This document shows positions 17,433 to 25,162 of a stretch of DNA of 64,000 nt, in pieces; position 1 is the stretch's first letter; each line of letters begins with the position of its first letter. The notes beneath the pieces were generated by a model. The model was not told the DNA's origin, did no database searches, and saw nothing but the letters and a program-made list of their open reading frames with translations. Position numbers and translations under genes: made by a program. Source of the DNA: Bacillus sp. P14.5 (GTDB taxonomy: Bacteria; Bacillota; Bacilli; Bacillales; Bacillaceae_B); assembly GCF_003316765.1 (NCBI RefSeq), contig NZ_NIJF01000017.1, forward strand, positions 62,001-126,000, written 5' to 3'.

Positions 17433-18378
17433 TCATTTCTGGAAGTTTACTATATTGATTGTTGTGGCCCTGTCACTTTGCGGACTCTATCTGTTTTATG
17501 AGTTGAATGGCAGCTATGATTATGCCCTGCCGAGGCGGGGGATCAAGCTGCTTGCCATGGTACTGACTGCCGCCGCAATTGCTTATTCAACGGTTGTGTT
17601 CCAAACGATTACCCATAACCGGATCCTGACTCCGAGCATTATGGGACTTGATTCACTTTACATGCTGATTCAGACGGTCATCATTTTCTTCCTGGGCTCG
17701 GGAAGTGTCATGGTCATCAATAAACAGGTGAACTTTTTCATCTCGACAGCGGTCATGATCCTTTTTGCCCTGCTGTTATATCAACTGTTCTTCCATAAAA
17801 GGAAACAGCCGATCTACTTTCTGCTGCTGGTAGGAATCATCCTGGGGACTTTCTTTGGATCGATCTCCACCTTTATGCAAGTGTTGATCGATCCCAACGA
17901 ATTCTTCAGTATACAAGATAAAATGTTTGCCAGTTTCAATAATGTAAGTGAGGAACTGGTTTGGCTGTCCCTGCTGCTGGTTGGAATCACCACTGCAATA
18001 GGGTGGCGGTCAATGAGCGAGTTGGATGTTGTCTCCCTTGGAAGGGAAACTGCAGTGAATCTGGGAGTTCCTTATGACAAGCTGGTTAAAAGGATGCTCG
18101 TCATCTCAGCAGTGCTCATTGCGATCTCGACTGCACTCGTGGGTCCGATCACCTTTTTTGGCTTGATTGTCGCGAATTTATCCTACCAGTTCTTTAACAC
18201 CTACAAACACACTTCCCTGGTAACGGGTGCAATTCTCATCAGCATCATTGCCCTGGTGGGGGGGCAGTGGGTTGTGGAAAGGATCTTTACCTTCTCTACG
18301 ACACTAAGTGTCATTGTGAACTTTATAGGCGGAATTTACTTTATCTACTTATTACTGAAGGAGAGCAGATCGTCATGA
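17425..18378 (+). CDS. yclO: Petrobactin-type siderophore ABC permease YclO
   Basis: 317 residues from the ATG at 17425, preceded by AGGAGG; it overlaps yclN by 8 bases. FecCD-type permease with many membrane helices, the early phrase NRILTPSIMGLDSLY (substrate-channel region) and the late ATPase-contact loop GPITFFGLIVANLSYQF. It pairs with YclN as a heterodimeric channel. The following ATPase gene starts four bases before its stop, showing translational coupling. Confidence 0.92.
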   Translation: MRNHFWKFTILIVVALSLCGLYLFYELNGSYDYALPRRGIKLLAMVLTAAAIAYSTVVFQTITHNRILTPSIMGLDSLYMLIQTVIIFFLGSGSVMVINKQVNFFISTAVMILFALLLYQLFFHKRKQPIYFLLLVGIILGTFFGSISTFMQVLIDPNEFFSIQDKMFASFNNVSEELVWLSLLLVGITTAIGWRSMSELDVVSLGRETAVNLGVPYDKLVKRMLVISAVLIAISTALVGPITFFGLIVANLSYQFFNTYKHTSLVTGAILISIIALVGGQWVVERIFTFSTTLSVIVNFIGGIYFIYLLLKESRSS

Positions 18379-19133
18379 TAAGCATAAAAGGTCTTTCGAA
18401 ATCATATGGGAAGAAAAAAGTCGTTGAAGATGTCAACGTCATCATCAAACGGGGTAATATTACTTCTTTTATCGGTCCAAATGGTGCAGGAAAGTCTACC
18501 CTGTTATCGATGGTCAGCCGCCTGATGGACAGTGACAGCGGTGAAGTTCTAGTTGATAATGACAACGTGAACAAAATGAAGTCCAACGATCTGGCCAAAA
18601 GGGTTTCGATCCTCAAACAGTCCAATTTCATGAATGTGAGGCTCACAGTGAAGGAGCTTGTCTCGTTCGGCAGGTTTCCATACTCTAAAGGGCGTCTGAC
18701 ACAAGAGGATGAAAAATTTGTAGATCAGGCAATTGACTACATGAATCTTCGTGAATTAGAGAATCGGTTCATGGATGAGTTGTCGGGAGGGCAAAGGCAA
18801 AGGGCATTCATCGCCATGGTCATTGCACAGGATACCGACTACATCCTGCTGGATGAACCGCTGAATAATCTGGATATGAAGCACTCTGTCCAAATCATGA
18901 AGATGCTGCGGAAGCTCGTGGATGAACTGGGGAAAACAGTTGTCGTCGTCCTGCACGATATCAATTTTGCCTCCATCTATTCCGACAGAATTGTAGCCAT
19001 GAAGGATGGAAAGGTTGTCAAAGAAGGGCCGACCGAATCGATCATCCAGACCGAAGCCCTGAAAGAAATTTACGGAATGGATATCCCGATACAGGAAATG
19101 AACGACTGCAGGATTTGTGTTTATTTTAAATGA
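18375..19133 (+). CDS. yclP: Siderophore ABC transporter ATPase YclP
   Basis: 252 residues, identical in length to B. subtilis YclP. The start overlaps the yclO stop. Walker A GPNGAGKST, Q-loop LKQSN, signature LSGGQRQR, Walker B YILLDEPLNNLD and H-loop VLHD are intact. It powers YclNO. The sequence between it and yclQ is expanded to about 160 bases by an inserted R1 repeat fragment, which is unusual within such an operon. Confidence 0.93.
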   Translation: MISIKGLSKSYGKKKVVEDVNVIIKRGNITSFIGPNGAGKSTLLSMVSRLMDSDSGEVLVDNDNVNKMKSNDLAKRVSILKQSNFMNVRLTVKELVSFGRFPYSKGRLTQEDEKFVDQAIDYMNLRELENRFMDELSGGQRQRAFIAMVIAQDTDYILLDEPLNNLDMKHSVQIMKMLRKLVDELGKTVVVVLHDINFASIYSDRIVAMKDGKVVKEGPTESIIQTEALKEIYGMDIPIQEMNDCRICVYFK

Positions 19134-19163
19134 TGTTGCAGTATAAATAGCTGCTGATTTCTA

Positions 19164-19222
19164 TTAGACGAGGAGGATCAGCGTCCGCCCCGCGGAGTCG
19201 TGCGTCTGGAACGAAAATCAAA
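19164..19222 (-). repeat. Partial R1 repeat inside the ycl operon
   Basis: GACGAGGAGGATCAGCGTCCGC, CCCGCGGAGTCGTGCGTCTGG and AACGAAAATC (given in parts) correspond to the last half of the R1 repeat, with decay at the end. It separates yclP from yclQ. Confidence 0.7.
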
Positions 19223-19294
19223 TACCCGTTTAAACACAACACCGTTTATTAACACTTACTAAAAAATTTAATCAAACCTAAGGAGATGGATATT

Positions 19295-20251
19295 ATGAAA
19301 AAATGGTCATTGTTAACAATCATGCTTTCAGTACTGCTGGTGCTTGCTGCCTGCGGTTCAAAAGAAGAGACTGCATCAAATGTCAAAAGTGCAAATGGTG
19401 AGGGAGAAGAAGCTTCTTCTGAACTGACGATCAAACATGAACTGGGTGAAGCAGTACTTGAGAAAAATCCTGAAAAAGTAGTTGTTTTCGATTTTGGTGT
19501 TCTGGATACATTGGATGAGCTAGGTGTTGAAGTAGCGGGTGTTCCTCAAGCTACAATCCCGCCATACCTTGAGAAGTATGCGGGCGAAGAGTATACAAAC
19601 GTAGGAAGTTTGAAAGAAGCGGATTTTGAAGCCATCCATGCGATGAAGCCGGACGTCATCTTCATTTCAGCACGTCAATCAGAAATGTATGATGAATATG
19701 CTGAAATCGCTCCAACCGTTTACATGGGCCTTGATTACTCTAACTACATGGAATCATTCACTAAAAACATGGAGACGATTGGGCAGATCTTTGATAAAGA
19801 AGAAGAAGTAAAAACAGAACTTGAAGAAGTTCAGGCGAAAATCGATTCTATTAAAGAAAAAGCGGAAGCAACAGAAGATAAAGCATTGATCGTCATGGGC
19901 AATGAAGGTGAAGTAAGTGCTTATGGACCGGAATCACGTTTTGGTATCATTCACGATGTATTCGGCTTCAAAGCAGCTGTTGAAGGCATCGAAAAATCAA
20001 CACATGGACAAAACGTAACTTTTGAATACATTGTGGAAAAGAACCCTGCCACACTATTCGTGATCGATCGTGATGCTGCATTTGATCCAAATGCAAGTGT
20101 GAAAGATTCTTTCGAGAATGAACTTGTTCAAAAAACAGACGCTTATAAAAATGGAAAAATCAATTATTTGAACGGCGGCCACTGGTACCTTTCCGGCGGC
20201 GGACTTCAATCTGTGAAGCAAATGGTTGAAGACGTAGAGGCTGGACTGTAA
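19295..20251 (+). CDS. yclQ: Petrobactin-binding lipoprotein YclQ
   Basis: 318 residues from the ATG at 19295 with AAGGAG nine bases before it. MKKWSLLTIMLSVLLVLAAC is a lipoprotein signal ending in a LAAC lipobox. The mature part is a class III periplasmic-binding fold: KVVVFDFGVLDTLDELGVEV at the start and PDVIFISARQSEMYDE mid-way, as in B. subtilis YclQ. It captures ferric petrobactin at the outer face and delivers it to YclNO. Its TAA stop overlaps the ATG of the next gene (TAATG). Confidence 0.93.
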   Translation: MKKWSLLTIMLSVLLVLAACGSKEETASNVKSANGEGEEASSELTIKHELGEAVLEKNPEKVVVFDFGVLDTLDELGVEVAGVPQATIPPYLEKYAGEEYTNVGSLKEADFEAIHAMKPDVIFISARQSEMYDEYAEIAPTVYMGLDYSNYMESFTKNMETIGQIFDKEEEVKTELEEVQAKIDSIKEKAEATEDKALIVMGNEGEVSAYGPESRFGIIHDVFGFKAAVEGIEKSTHGQNVTFEYIVEKNPATLFVIDRDAAFDPNASVKDSFENELVQKTDAYKNGKINYLNGGHWYLSGGGLQSVKQMVEDVEAGL

Positions 20252-20559
20252 TGTTTTATCAAGTTAAGAGGATTGTTGTAAAAGAAGGTGCGGCTTCTAA
20301 GGTCATAGAACGTTTCTCTGGTGAAGGCCTCATTGAAAAACAGCCTGGATTCATTGACTTCAAAGTACTTGAGAAGAAAGTCCGCCGCGGAGATGAAGAA
20401 GTCCTGGTCCTGGTGCAGTGGGAGTCAGAAGAGGCGTGGAAAAACTGGGAGAAGAGTCCGGAGCATATCGCTGGCCACAAAGCGAACGCAGGAAAGCCAA
20501 AACCGGACCACATTATTGATTCCGGACAAAATGTATATTATGTCAGGTCAGAAAAATGA
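20251..20559 (+). CDS. hmoA: HmoA-like heme-degrading monooxygenase (IsdG family)
   Basis: 102 residues in an ABM-type ferredoxin-like fold. The phrase RFSGEGLIEKQPGFIDFKVLEKKVRRGDEEVLVLVQWES (in part) and EHIAGHKANAGKPKP closely follow B. subtilis HmoA, including the histidine region expected to bind heme. HmoA opens the heme ring and releases iron. Its ATG overlaps the yclQ stop as TAATG, so translation is coupled to the siderophore-binding protein and both should be Fur-controlled. This pairing of heme degradation with petrobactin uptake is not the B. subtilis arrangement. Confidence 0.9.
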   Translation: MFYQVKRIVVKEGAASKVIERFSGEGLIEKQPGFIDFKVLEKKVRRGDEEVLVLVQWESEEAWKNWEKSPEHIAGHKANAGKPKPDHIIDSGQNVYYVRSEK

Positions 20560-20585
20560 TTACCGGCATTTTCATTGGAATATAA

Positions 20586-20632
20586 TTCAATAGGAAGAGC
20601 CTGCCTTTACAGGGCAGGCTCTTCCTATTGAA
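20586..20632 (+). terminator. Long hairpin ending the ycl-hmoA operon
   Basis: Perfect 20-bp stem (TTCAATAGGAAGAGCCTGCC and complement) with a 7-nt loop. There is no T tract after it, so it may also stabilise the 3' end. Confidence 0.8.
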
Positions 20633-20701
20633 AGTAAATGTGATATTTTATGGAGCAGGGGTAAACTGATAGTAAATGATTATTCTGAAAGGAGAAAGGT
20701 A

Positions 20702-21658
20702 ATGACGTATATTTTTCTAATCATCGGTTTCGCTTTATTAATCAAAGGAGCGGATTTCTTTGTCGAGGGTTCCTCAAAGATTGCCCAGGCACTTAAAGTG
20801 TCGCCATTATTAATCGGGTTGACCATCGTGGCGTTTGGAACAAGTTCTCCTGAAGCCACCGTCAGTATAGCTGCTGCTCTGGATGGAAGTGCTGGAGTGG
20901 CTTTGGGGAATGTCGTCGGGAGCAACATTTTCAATATAACGCTAGTTGTGGGATTGACGGCATTGATCAACCCGTTGAAAGTAGAAAATGAAACAATTCG
21001 GAAAGAGATTCCTTTCACCCTTGTCGCGAGTATCACTTTGCTGGTTGTCATTAGTGATATCAGCCTGCAATTTCTGAATGAAAATTTCATCAGCAGAGGA
21101 GACGGGTTCATCCTGCTGTTATTCTTTTCGATTTTTCTCTACTATATTTTTGAGGTTGCAAGGAAAAGTAGAGACGGGATTAAGGAGACAGAGACGGCTT
21201 CAGAACCGGTTTCATGGGGGAAGAATACTCTGCTGACTATTGCCGGTCTTGCTGCAATCATTTTTGGGGGAGATATCGTAGTCAATAACGCGACAGACAT
21301 CGCGCTGTCGTTCGGTATGAGTGAGACACTGGTGGGGTTGACGATTGTCGCTGTAGGGACTTCCCTGCCTGAACTGATAACCTCCATAACAGCAGCTATC
21401 AAAAAGCAAGCTGATATAGCGATTGGTAACATTGTGGGCAGCAATATTTTTAATATCTTATTTGTCTTGGGTGCTGCATCGGTCATTTCTCCTTTAGCAG
21501 TCGACAGCAAAATATTCATCGATGTAGTACTGATGATCATCCTAACAGGAGTTCTGCTCATCTTCTCAAGAACAAGCTTTAAAGTCGGAAAAGGGGAAGG
21601 GTCTTTCCTTGTTATTGCTTACTTGGCATATGCCGTATATATAATCATCCGGAATTGA
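20702..21658 (+). CDS. Calcium/sodium antiporter, CaCA family (YrbG-like)
   Basis: 318 residues with AAAGGAG before the ATG. Ten to eleven membrane helices in two inverted halves, each with the alpha-repeat ion site: VAFGTSSPEATVS with ALGNVVGSNIFNI in the first, and VAVGTSLPELITS with AIGNIVGSNIFNI in the second. These paired motifs are diagnostic. The protein exchanges Ca2+ (or K+) for Na+ or H+ across the membrane. It converges on the histidine kinase gene and shares a terminator with it. Confidence 0.93.
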   Translation: MTYIFLIIGFALLIKGADFFVEGSSKIAQALKVSPLLIGLTIVAFGTSSPEATVSIAAALDGSAGVALGNVVGSNIFNITLVVGLTALINPLKVENETIRKEIPFTLVASITLLVVISDISLQFLNENFISRGDGFILLLFFSIFLYYIFEVARKSRDGIKETETASEPVSWGKNTLLTIAGLAAIIFGGDIVVNNATDIALSFGMSETLVGLTIVAVGTSLPELITSITAAIKKQADIAIGNIVGSNIFNILFVLGAASVISPLAVDSKIFIDVVLMIILTGVLLIFSRTSFKVGKGEGSFLVIAYLAYAVYIIIRN

Positions 21659-21689
21659 AGAAGTGGAATTAATGGCCGCTGGATTAAAG

Positions 21690-21729
21690 AAATCACCCTC
21701 CCTTAAGGTGTATGAGGGAGGGCTTTTTC
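21690..21729. terminator. Shared terminator
   Basis: CCCTCCC and GGGAGGG form the stem, followed by CTTTTTC. It overlaps the last codons of the convergent histidine kinase gene. Confidence 0.65.
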
Positions 21730-22746
21730 AGAGGCCAGGGGCAGTGTGATCATAAAAGTGGTTCCTTGGCCTTCTTCACTATCAATATGAATAGCGCCAT
21801 TATGTTTCTTGATGATATTGAAGGAGACCATCAATCCAAGACCATTTCCCTTTTCTTTGCTGGTGAAAAATGGCTGTCCGATTTTGCTTAAATGATCTTT
21901 TGATATACCGCTGCCGTTATCTCTTATGTAGATGTATACATTTCGACTGTCTTTTTTTATAAGTATGCTGATTCTGCCATTGTTCTTAATAGCTTCAGTC
22001 CCGTTTATTAGTATATTAAGGAGGACCTGCTTTAGCTGTGTCTTGCTTCCAGTTATCCCGATGTAAGTTTCAAGCGTTTCTAACTCGATGTTAATGTTCC
22101 TCTTGAACGCTTGTGCACTTGAAAAATTGACGGCTTCTCTGACGATATCCACTATATTTAATTGGCTGAAATGAGCTTCTTGGGGTCTGGAAAAGTATAA
22201 TAATTCATTGGTTATCTCTTCTATCTGCTTCAGTTCCTCCAGGACTATTTCGATGTATTCGGTTTGGGGGTAGCTTCTCATCAATTGAAGGAAGCCTTTC
22301 ATTGCAGTAAGCGGATTGCGGATTTCATGGACAATTCCGGAAGCCAGTTCTCCTACAAGAGAAAGCTTTTCGGACTGCCGAAGTAGTTCTTCATTCTTTT
22401 TAACAGAAGATAAGTCCCGGATGACTGCCTGGACCAAAATATCACCGTCATGGATGAAAGGAGCAGTTATGACTTCGACGTCGACTAATTGGTTGTCAAA
22501 ACGAGCCATTTTATGCTGGGTGAAAGATGACATCTCGCCATTCTTTATCTTAAACAAATGAGATAGTCCCAGCTCTCTGAACGGGTGATGAAAAAACGTA
22601 AGAATGTTTTCACCGATTACTTCTTCTTGAAGTCCAAGAAGGCGCATGAAAGCCCGGTTTGCATATACTATACTTCCGGAGTTCAGTATAACTTTTGCAT
22701 CTGTACTTTTATCGTTAACTAGGGAAAAATCGAAGAGCTTGCTCAT
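21703..22746 (-). CDS. PAS-domain histidine kinase of the sporulation-kinase type
   Basis: 347 residues with GGAGGGG before the ATG; no membrane segments, so cytosolic. One PAS domain (residues about 8-115), then a HisKA domain with the phospho-acceptor in ELASGIVHEIRNPLTAMKGF (in parts), then the ATPase with N-box LKQVLLNILINGTEAI, G1 DNGSGI, F-box PFFTSKEKGNGLGL. The layout resembles KinE/KinA-like kinases feeding Spo0F. No response regulator is adjacent, an orphan as is usual for that group. It is divergent from XRE-PAS gene 2, with two palindromic operators in the gap, so that regulator probably controls it. Confidence 0.92.
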   Translation of the reverse strand: MSKLFDFSLVNDKSTDAKVILNSGSIVYANRAFMRLLGLQEEVIGENILTFFHHPFRELGLSHLFKIKNGEMSSFTQHKMARFDNQLVDVEVITAPFIHDGDILVQAVIRDLSSVKKNEELLRQSEKLSLVGELASGIVHEIRNPLTAMKGFLQLMRSYPQTEYIEIVLEELKQIEEITNELLYFSRPQEAHFSQLNIVDIVREAVNFSSAQAFKRNINIELETLETYIGITGSKTQLKQVLLNILINGTEAIKNNGRISILIKKDSRNVYIYIRDNGSGISKDHLSKIGQPFFTSKEKGNGLGLMVSFNIIKKHNGAIHIDSEEGQGTTFMITLPLASEKALPHTP

Positions 22747-22804
22747 TAAATCCCCTCCGACTATATTTTACCATGTATGGAAGAGATGGGAATGCCGGTT
22801 GATT

Positions 22805-22820
22805 GTGGCAAAAATGCCAC
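22805..22820. promoter_or_regulatory. Operator-like palindrome GTGGC-N6-GCCAC, site A
   Basis: Perfect palindrome centred at 22812.5 in the divergent kinase/XRE-PAS gap. It lies in the spacer of a plus-strand promoter TTGTGG (22803-22808), 17 bases, TATAAA (22826-22831). Confidence 0.7.
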
Positions 22821-22856
22821 GTGACTATAAATTAGTATAAATACATAATCTAAAGT

Positions 22857-22872
22857 GTGGCTTAATAGCCAC
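22857..22872. promoter_or_regulatory. Operator-like palindrome GTGGC-N6-GCCAC, site B
   Basis: Second perfect copy, centred exactly 52 bases (five helical turns) from site A and 33 bases before the regulator's start codon. A dimer on each site could loop or cooperate. Confidence 0.7.
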
Positions 22873-22904
22873 ATTATTGAATGAATGGAAAGGTTGTTTG
22901 CTAT

Positions 22905-23429
22905 ATGCCCAAAAGATCTTGGTTGATTACATTGAGAAAAGAGAGAAATTATACTCAAAAACAGGTCGCTGAACAGGCTTTTATTGACCGCTCTTATTAT
23001 GCACAAATTGAAAATGGGGAGCGAAAGCCTGGTGAAGATGTCGCCAAGAAAATAGCAAATATCCTGGAATTTCATTATTCTGCCTTTTCAATGGATGAAA
23101 ATCCTTTTTACTTCTCCTTAAATAATTCACCCATGATTCTGGCTCACTGCGATACCTCACTCAAATATACCTGGATTTATAATCCTCACCCTGATTTTGA
23201 ACCTGAGAAGGTCATAGGAAAAACAGATACAGAAATCGATGATAATGAAGGCACACGGTCTTTGGAAAAGTTAAAGCAGGATGTACTGGACCTGAAGGCT
23301 TCTGTGCGCAGGAAGATAGATTTTCCGTTATCAAATGGATCCCTGTCCTATGATGTCTTCGCACAGCCGCTGAGGAATGATGACGATCAGATCATTGGCG
23401 TGGCGACCTCCTCCACAGAACTGGAATAG
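22905..23429 (+). CDS. XRE-family HTH regulator with C-terminal PAS-like sensor (paralog 2)
   Basis: 174 residues. The ATG at 22905 (GGAAAGG 11 bases upstream) is chosen over one eight codons earlier because it aligns with paralog 1. The HTH spans about 5-60 (TLRKERNYTQKQVAEQAF, then YYAQIENGERKPGEDVAKKIA); the PAS-like part has SPMILAHCDTSLKYTWIYNP, VIGKTDTEID and IIGVATSSTE. Paralog 1 has the matching APVIIAHCDLNLRYTWFHHP and AIGKTDEE. It is divergent from a histidine kinase, with two perfect palindromes between, and probably represses both genes until its ligand is sensed. Confidence 0.85.
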   Translation: MPKRSWLITLRKERNYTQKQVAEQAFIDRSYYAQIENGERKPGEDVAKKIANILEFHYSAFSMDENPFYFSLNNSPMILAHCDTSLKYTWIYNPHPDFEPEKVIGKTDTEIDDNEGTRSLEKLKQDVLDLKASVRRKIDFPLSNGSLSYDVFAQPLRNDDDQIIGVATSSTELE

Positions 23430-23508
23430 CTTGCAACTGCGAAGGAGGACTGCTGGAGAAACAAGGGAAATGACAATGGATATTATAGTCCGCTTGTAAT
23501 TTTGAGTC

Positions 23509-23901
23509 TCACTTAACTAATGAAGCTGTAAGGTTGACGCCAAACTCCATGTATCCCTTCAAGCATGTAAGCATATATACCCATACCTCCTTATTGTCCA
23601 GTAATTGGCTGATAAGGTTTTCGTTATTTTAATTAAATCCTTCTTCATTGACTTCCACGATTGTGCCGCCACTCTCTTCCTTCATAAAACTGATTGTTAC
23701 TATATGGTTTTCAGCCCAAACAAAGATAATCAAGTACCTCTATATCTCCCTGGGCGTCATTCTTCATATCTTAAAGTGATAACCTTTCCATCTTTCAGAA
23801 CTTGATGAAAACCAGAAATTCCCGATTAAAACAGGGTTAACAAAAGCTTCGAAAATTTCACTTGCCGGTTTTTGGATTCTGATTTTAGACACATTATACA
23901 T
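23509..23901 (-). pseudogene. Decayed SRPBCC/AHSA1-type protein gene
   Basis: From an ATG at 23901 the minus strand reads MYNVSKIRIQKPASEIFEAF and on through NPVLIGNFWFSSSSERW before a stop. Further pieces appear in other frames: a central EVNEEGF, and a final DNKEVWVYMLTCLKGYMEFG followed by VNLTASLVK and a stop at 23509. In order these match the start, middle and end of the Hsp90-activator-like SRPBCC family. At least two frameshifts and several stops separate them, so the gene is dead. Confidence 0.7.
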
Positions 23902-24073
23902 ACACTTTCAACTCGCCTTCTTTGTTTTCTCCATTGGGATTCAAGTCAAGGGTAACCTTCCTTCGCTATTAGGCTGCGGTGACTTATCCTCTTCAGGAAA
24001 ATGTTAATCAGGAGGGATGATTTATTTCTTACTGAGTGATTAGGTCATCCTGTAAATAAACAAGCAGAACACT

Positions 24074-24109
24074 ACTGTAAAGGACACTTTACAGTAAAGG
24101 GTCCTTTAC
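24074..24109. promoter_or_regulatory. Two tandem operators GTAAAG-N4-CTTTAC
   Basis: Sites at 24077-24092 and 24094-24109 are both GTAAAG-N4-CTTTAC and sit 17 bases apart. The first extends to a perfect ACTGTAAAG / CTTTACAGT palindrome. They lie 24 bases before the small XRE gene, ideal for autorepression. Confidence 0.7.
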
Positions 24110-24132
24110 GTTAAGATGGGGGAGAGAGAGGG

Positions 24133-24354
24133 ATGTCAGCAATTATGAAAAATCGCATGAAGGAATTAAGGCAGGAAAACAAAATATCTCAGGAGCAAAT
24201 GGCTGGGAAACTCGGCGTGTCCAGGCAGACGATTATCTCGATTGAGAAGGGGCGTTACAATCCTTCACTGCCCCTGGCGATTCAAATAGCCCGATGTTTT
24301 AACACAATTGTAGAAGAAGTTTTTTGGTGGAGGAAGAAAAAAGTAGGTTTTTAA
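24133..24354 (+). CDS. Small XRE-family HTH regulator (YozG-like)
   Basis: 73 residues, essentially only a helix-turn-helix: MKELRQENKISQEQMAGKLG, then VSRQTIISIEKGRYNPSLPLA and ARCFNTIVEEVFW. This is the compact YozG-type repressor found in front of small membrane proteins in Bacillus. GGGGGAG lies seven bases before the first ATG; a second in-frame ATG is four codons on. It sits 21 bases upstream of a four-helix membrane protein. The tandem palindromes upstream suggest it represses its own operon. Confidence 0.88.
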   Translation: MSAIMKNRMKELRQENKISQEQMAGKLGVSRQTIISIEKGRYNPSLPLAIQIARCFNTIVEEVFWWRKKKVGF

Positions 24355-24375
24355 TAATGGGAGTGAGAGATTAAT

Positions 24376-24765
24376 ATGCAGATGAGCAGTAAAACAGGCA
24401 GAAGGTTTTTCTTTTTTAATGGCATTCTCTTTTTGCTTTTCGGTTTGTTGATGGGTTATGCGAGTATCTCAACAGGAGCGTTCTTTGTCGGCCACGAACT
24501 GGTTATTGTAAGCACGACGGTTATGTGCTTCTGTCTTTCTTATTTATATCCGCAATTTAAAGAGAATGATGAACGTACGAAGAGAATCAGGGAAAGGGGA
24601 ATGTTTTATAGCTACTTTTTTATCTTAAGCTATATGATCATCCTGATGCCGCTCCTTCAATTGAATGTGATTGATTTAACCGGCTATCAGACGGTCAGCC
24701 TGCTGGCGACATTGACCATTTCAACAGTGTTTTTATCATTTGTATTCTTATCAAAGCGGTACTGA
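24376..24765 (+). CDS. Four-helix membrane protein, partner of the XRE regulator
   Basis: 129 residues with GGGAGTGAGAG upstream of the ATG. Four hydrophobic helices (starting near 12, 37, 75 and 100) are separated by a charged loop, FKENDERTKRIRERG, in which the D-E-R-x-x-x-I-R-E phrase recalls other membrane proteins encoded beside YozG-like repressors. The function is unknown; a sensor or effector for the regulator, or an immunity protein, are possibilities I cannot separate. Confidence 0.75.
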   Translation: MQMSSKTGRRFFFFNGILFLLFGLLMGYASISTGAFFVGHELVIVSTTVMCFCLSYLYPQFKENDERTKRIRERGMFYSYFFILSYMIILMPLLQLNVIDLTGYQTVSLLATLTISTVFLSFVFLSKRY

Positions 24766-24775
24766 TCCTGTGAAA

Positions 24776-25131
24776 GAGGCTGGGACAAAACCTTATAAAA
24801 AGCTCTTTTCAAAAAAATGTGTCTGAGTATAAAGAAAGGATTTCCGCTCCAGGTGCACGACTCCGCGGGGCGGGCGCTGAGCCTCCTCGGCTTTGCCTGC
24901 GGGGTCTCACCTGTCCCGCTAGTCCCGCAGGAGGTCGCACACCTTCCGCTCCAATCCGCCTGCGATCAGGAACTGGCGGATAACCTAATCTAAAAAATAA
25001 CATCTTTAAGGTAAGAGCCTAATAACAAAAATGAATCGCATGAAATCAAGTATATTACCTTAATCTCATGCGGTTTTATTTTCGATGATTTCTACTTGCA
25101 TCAATTAGTTTTCTACTTTTGTCCCAGCCTC
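24776..25131. mobile_element. 356-bp MITE-like element with 15-bp perfect terminal inverted repeats
   Basis: GAGGCTGGGACAAAA (24776-24790) and its exact complement (25117-25131) bound the element. Inside are a full R1 repeat (24838-24960) and a hairpin CGCATGA/TCATGCG followed by GTTTTATTTT (25038-25080). There is no coding frame with a ribosome site. A near-identical, internally deleted copy lies inverted at 11896-12010. No transposase that could move it is evident nearby. Confidence 0.65.
24838..24960 (+). repeat. R1 GC-rich palindromic repeat, full copy
   Basis: Runs from GGATTTCCGCTCCAGG to CCTTCCGCTCCAATCC with an internal hairpin CCTGCGGG/CCCGCAGG. Other copies or parts lie at 11920, 19164, 33445, 35826, 57134, 59127 and 63172. 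Confidence 0.85.
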
Positions 25132-25162
25132 TTTATTTTAGATTTTCACTACCGGCCGCTTA

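Noticed and set aside
24809-25003. 64-codon minus-strand open frame
   Set aside because: It lies entirely in the GC-rich R1 repeat and has no ribosome site; similar frames appear in other R1 copies.
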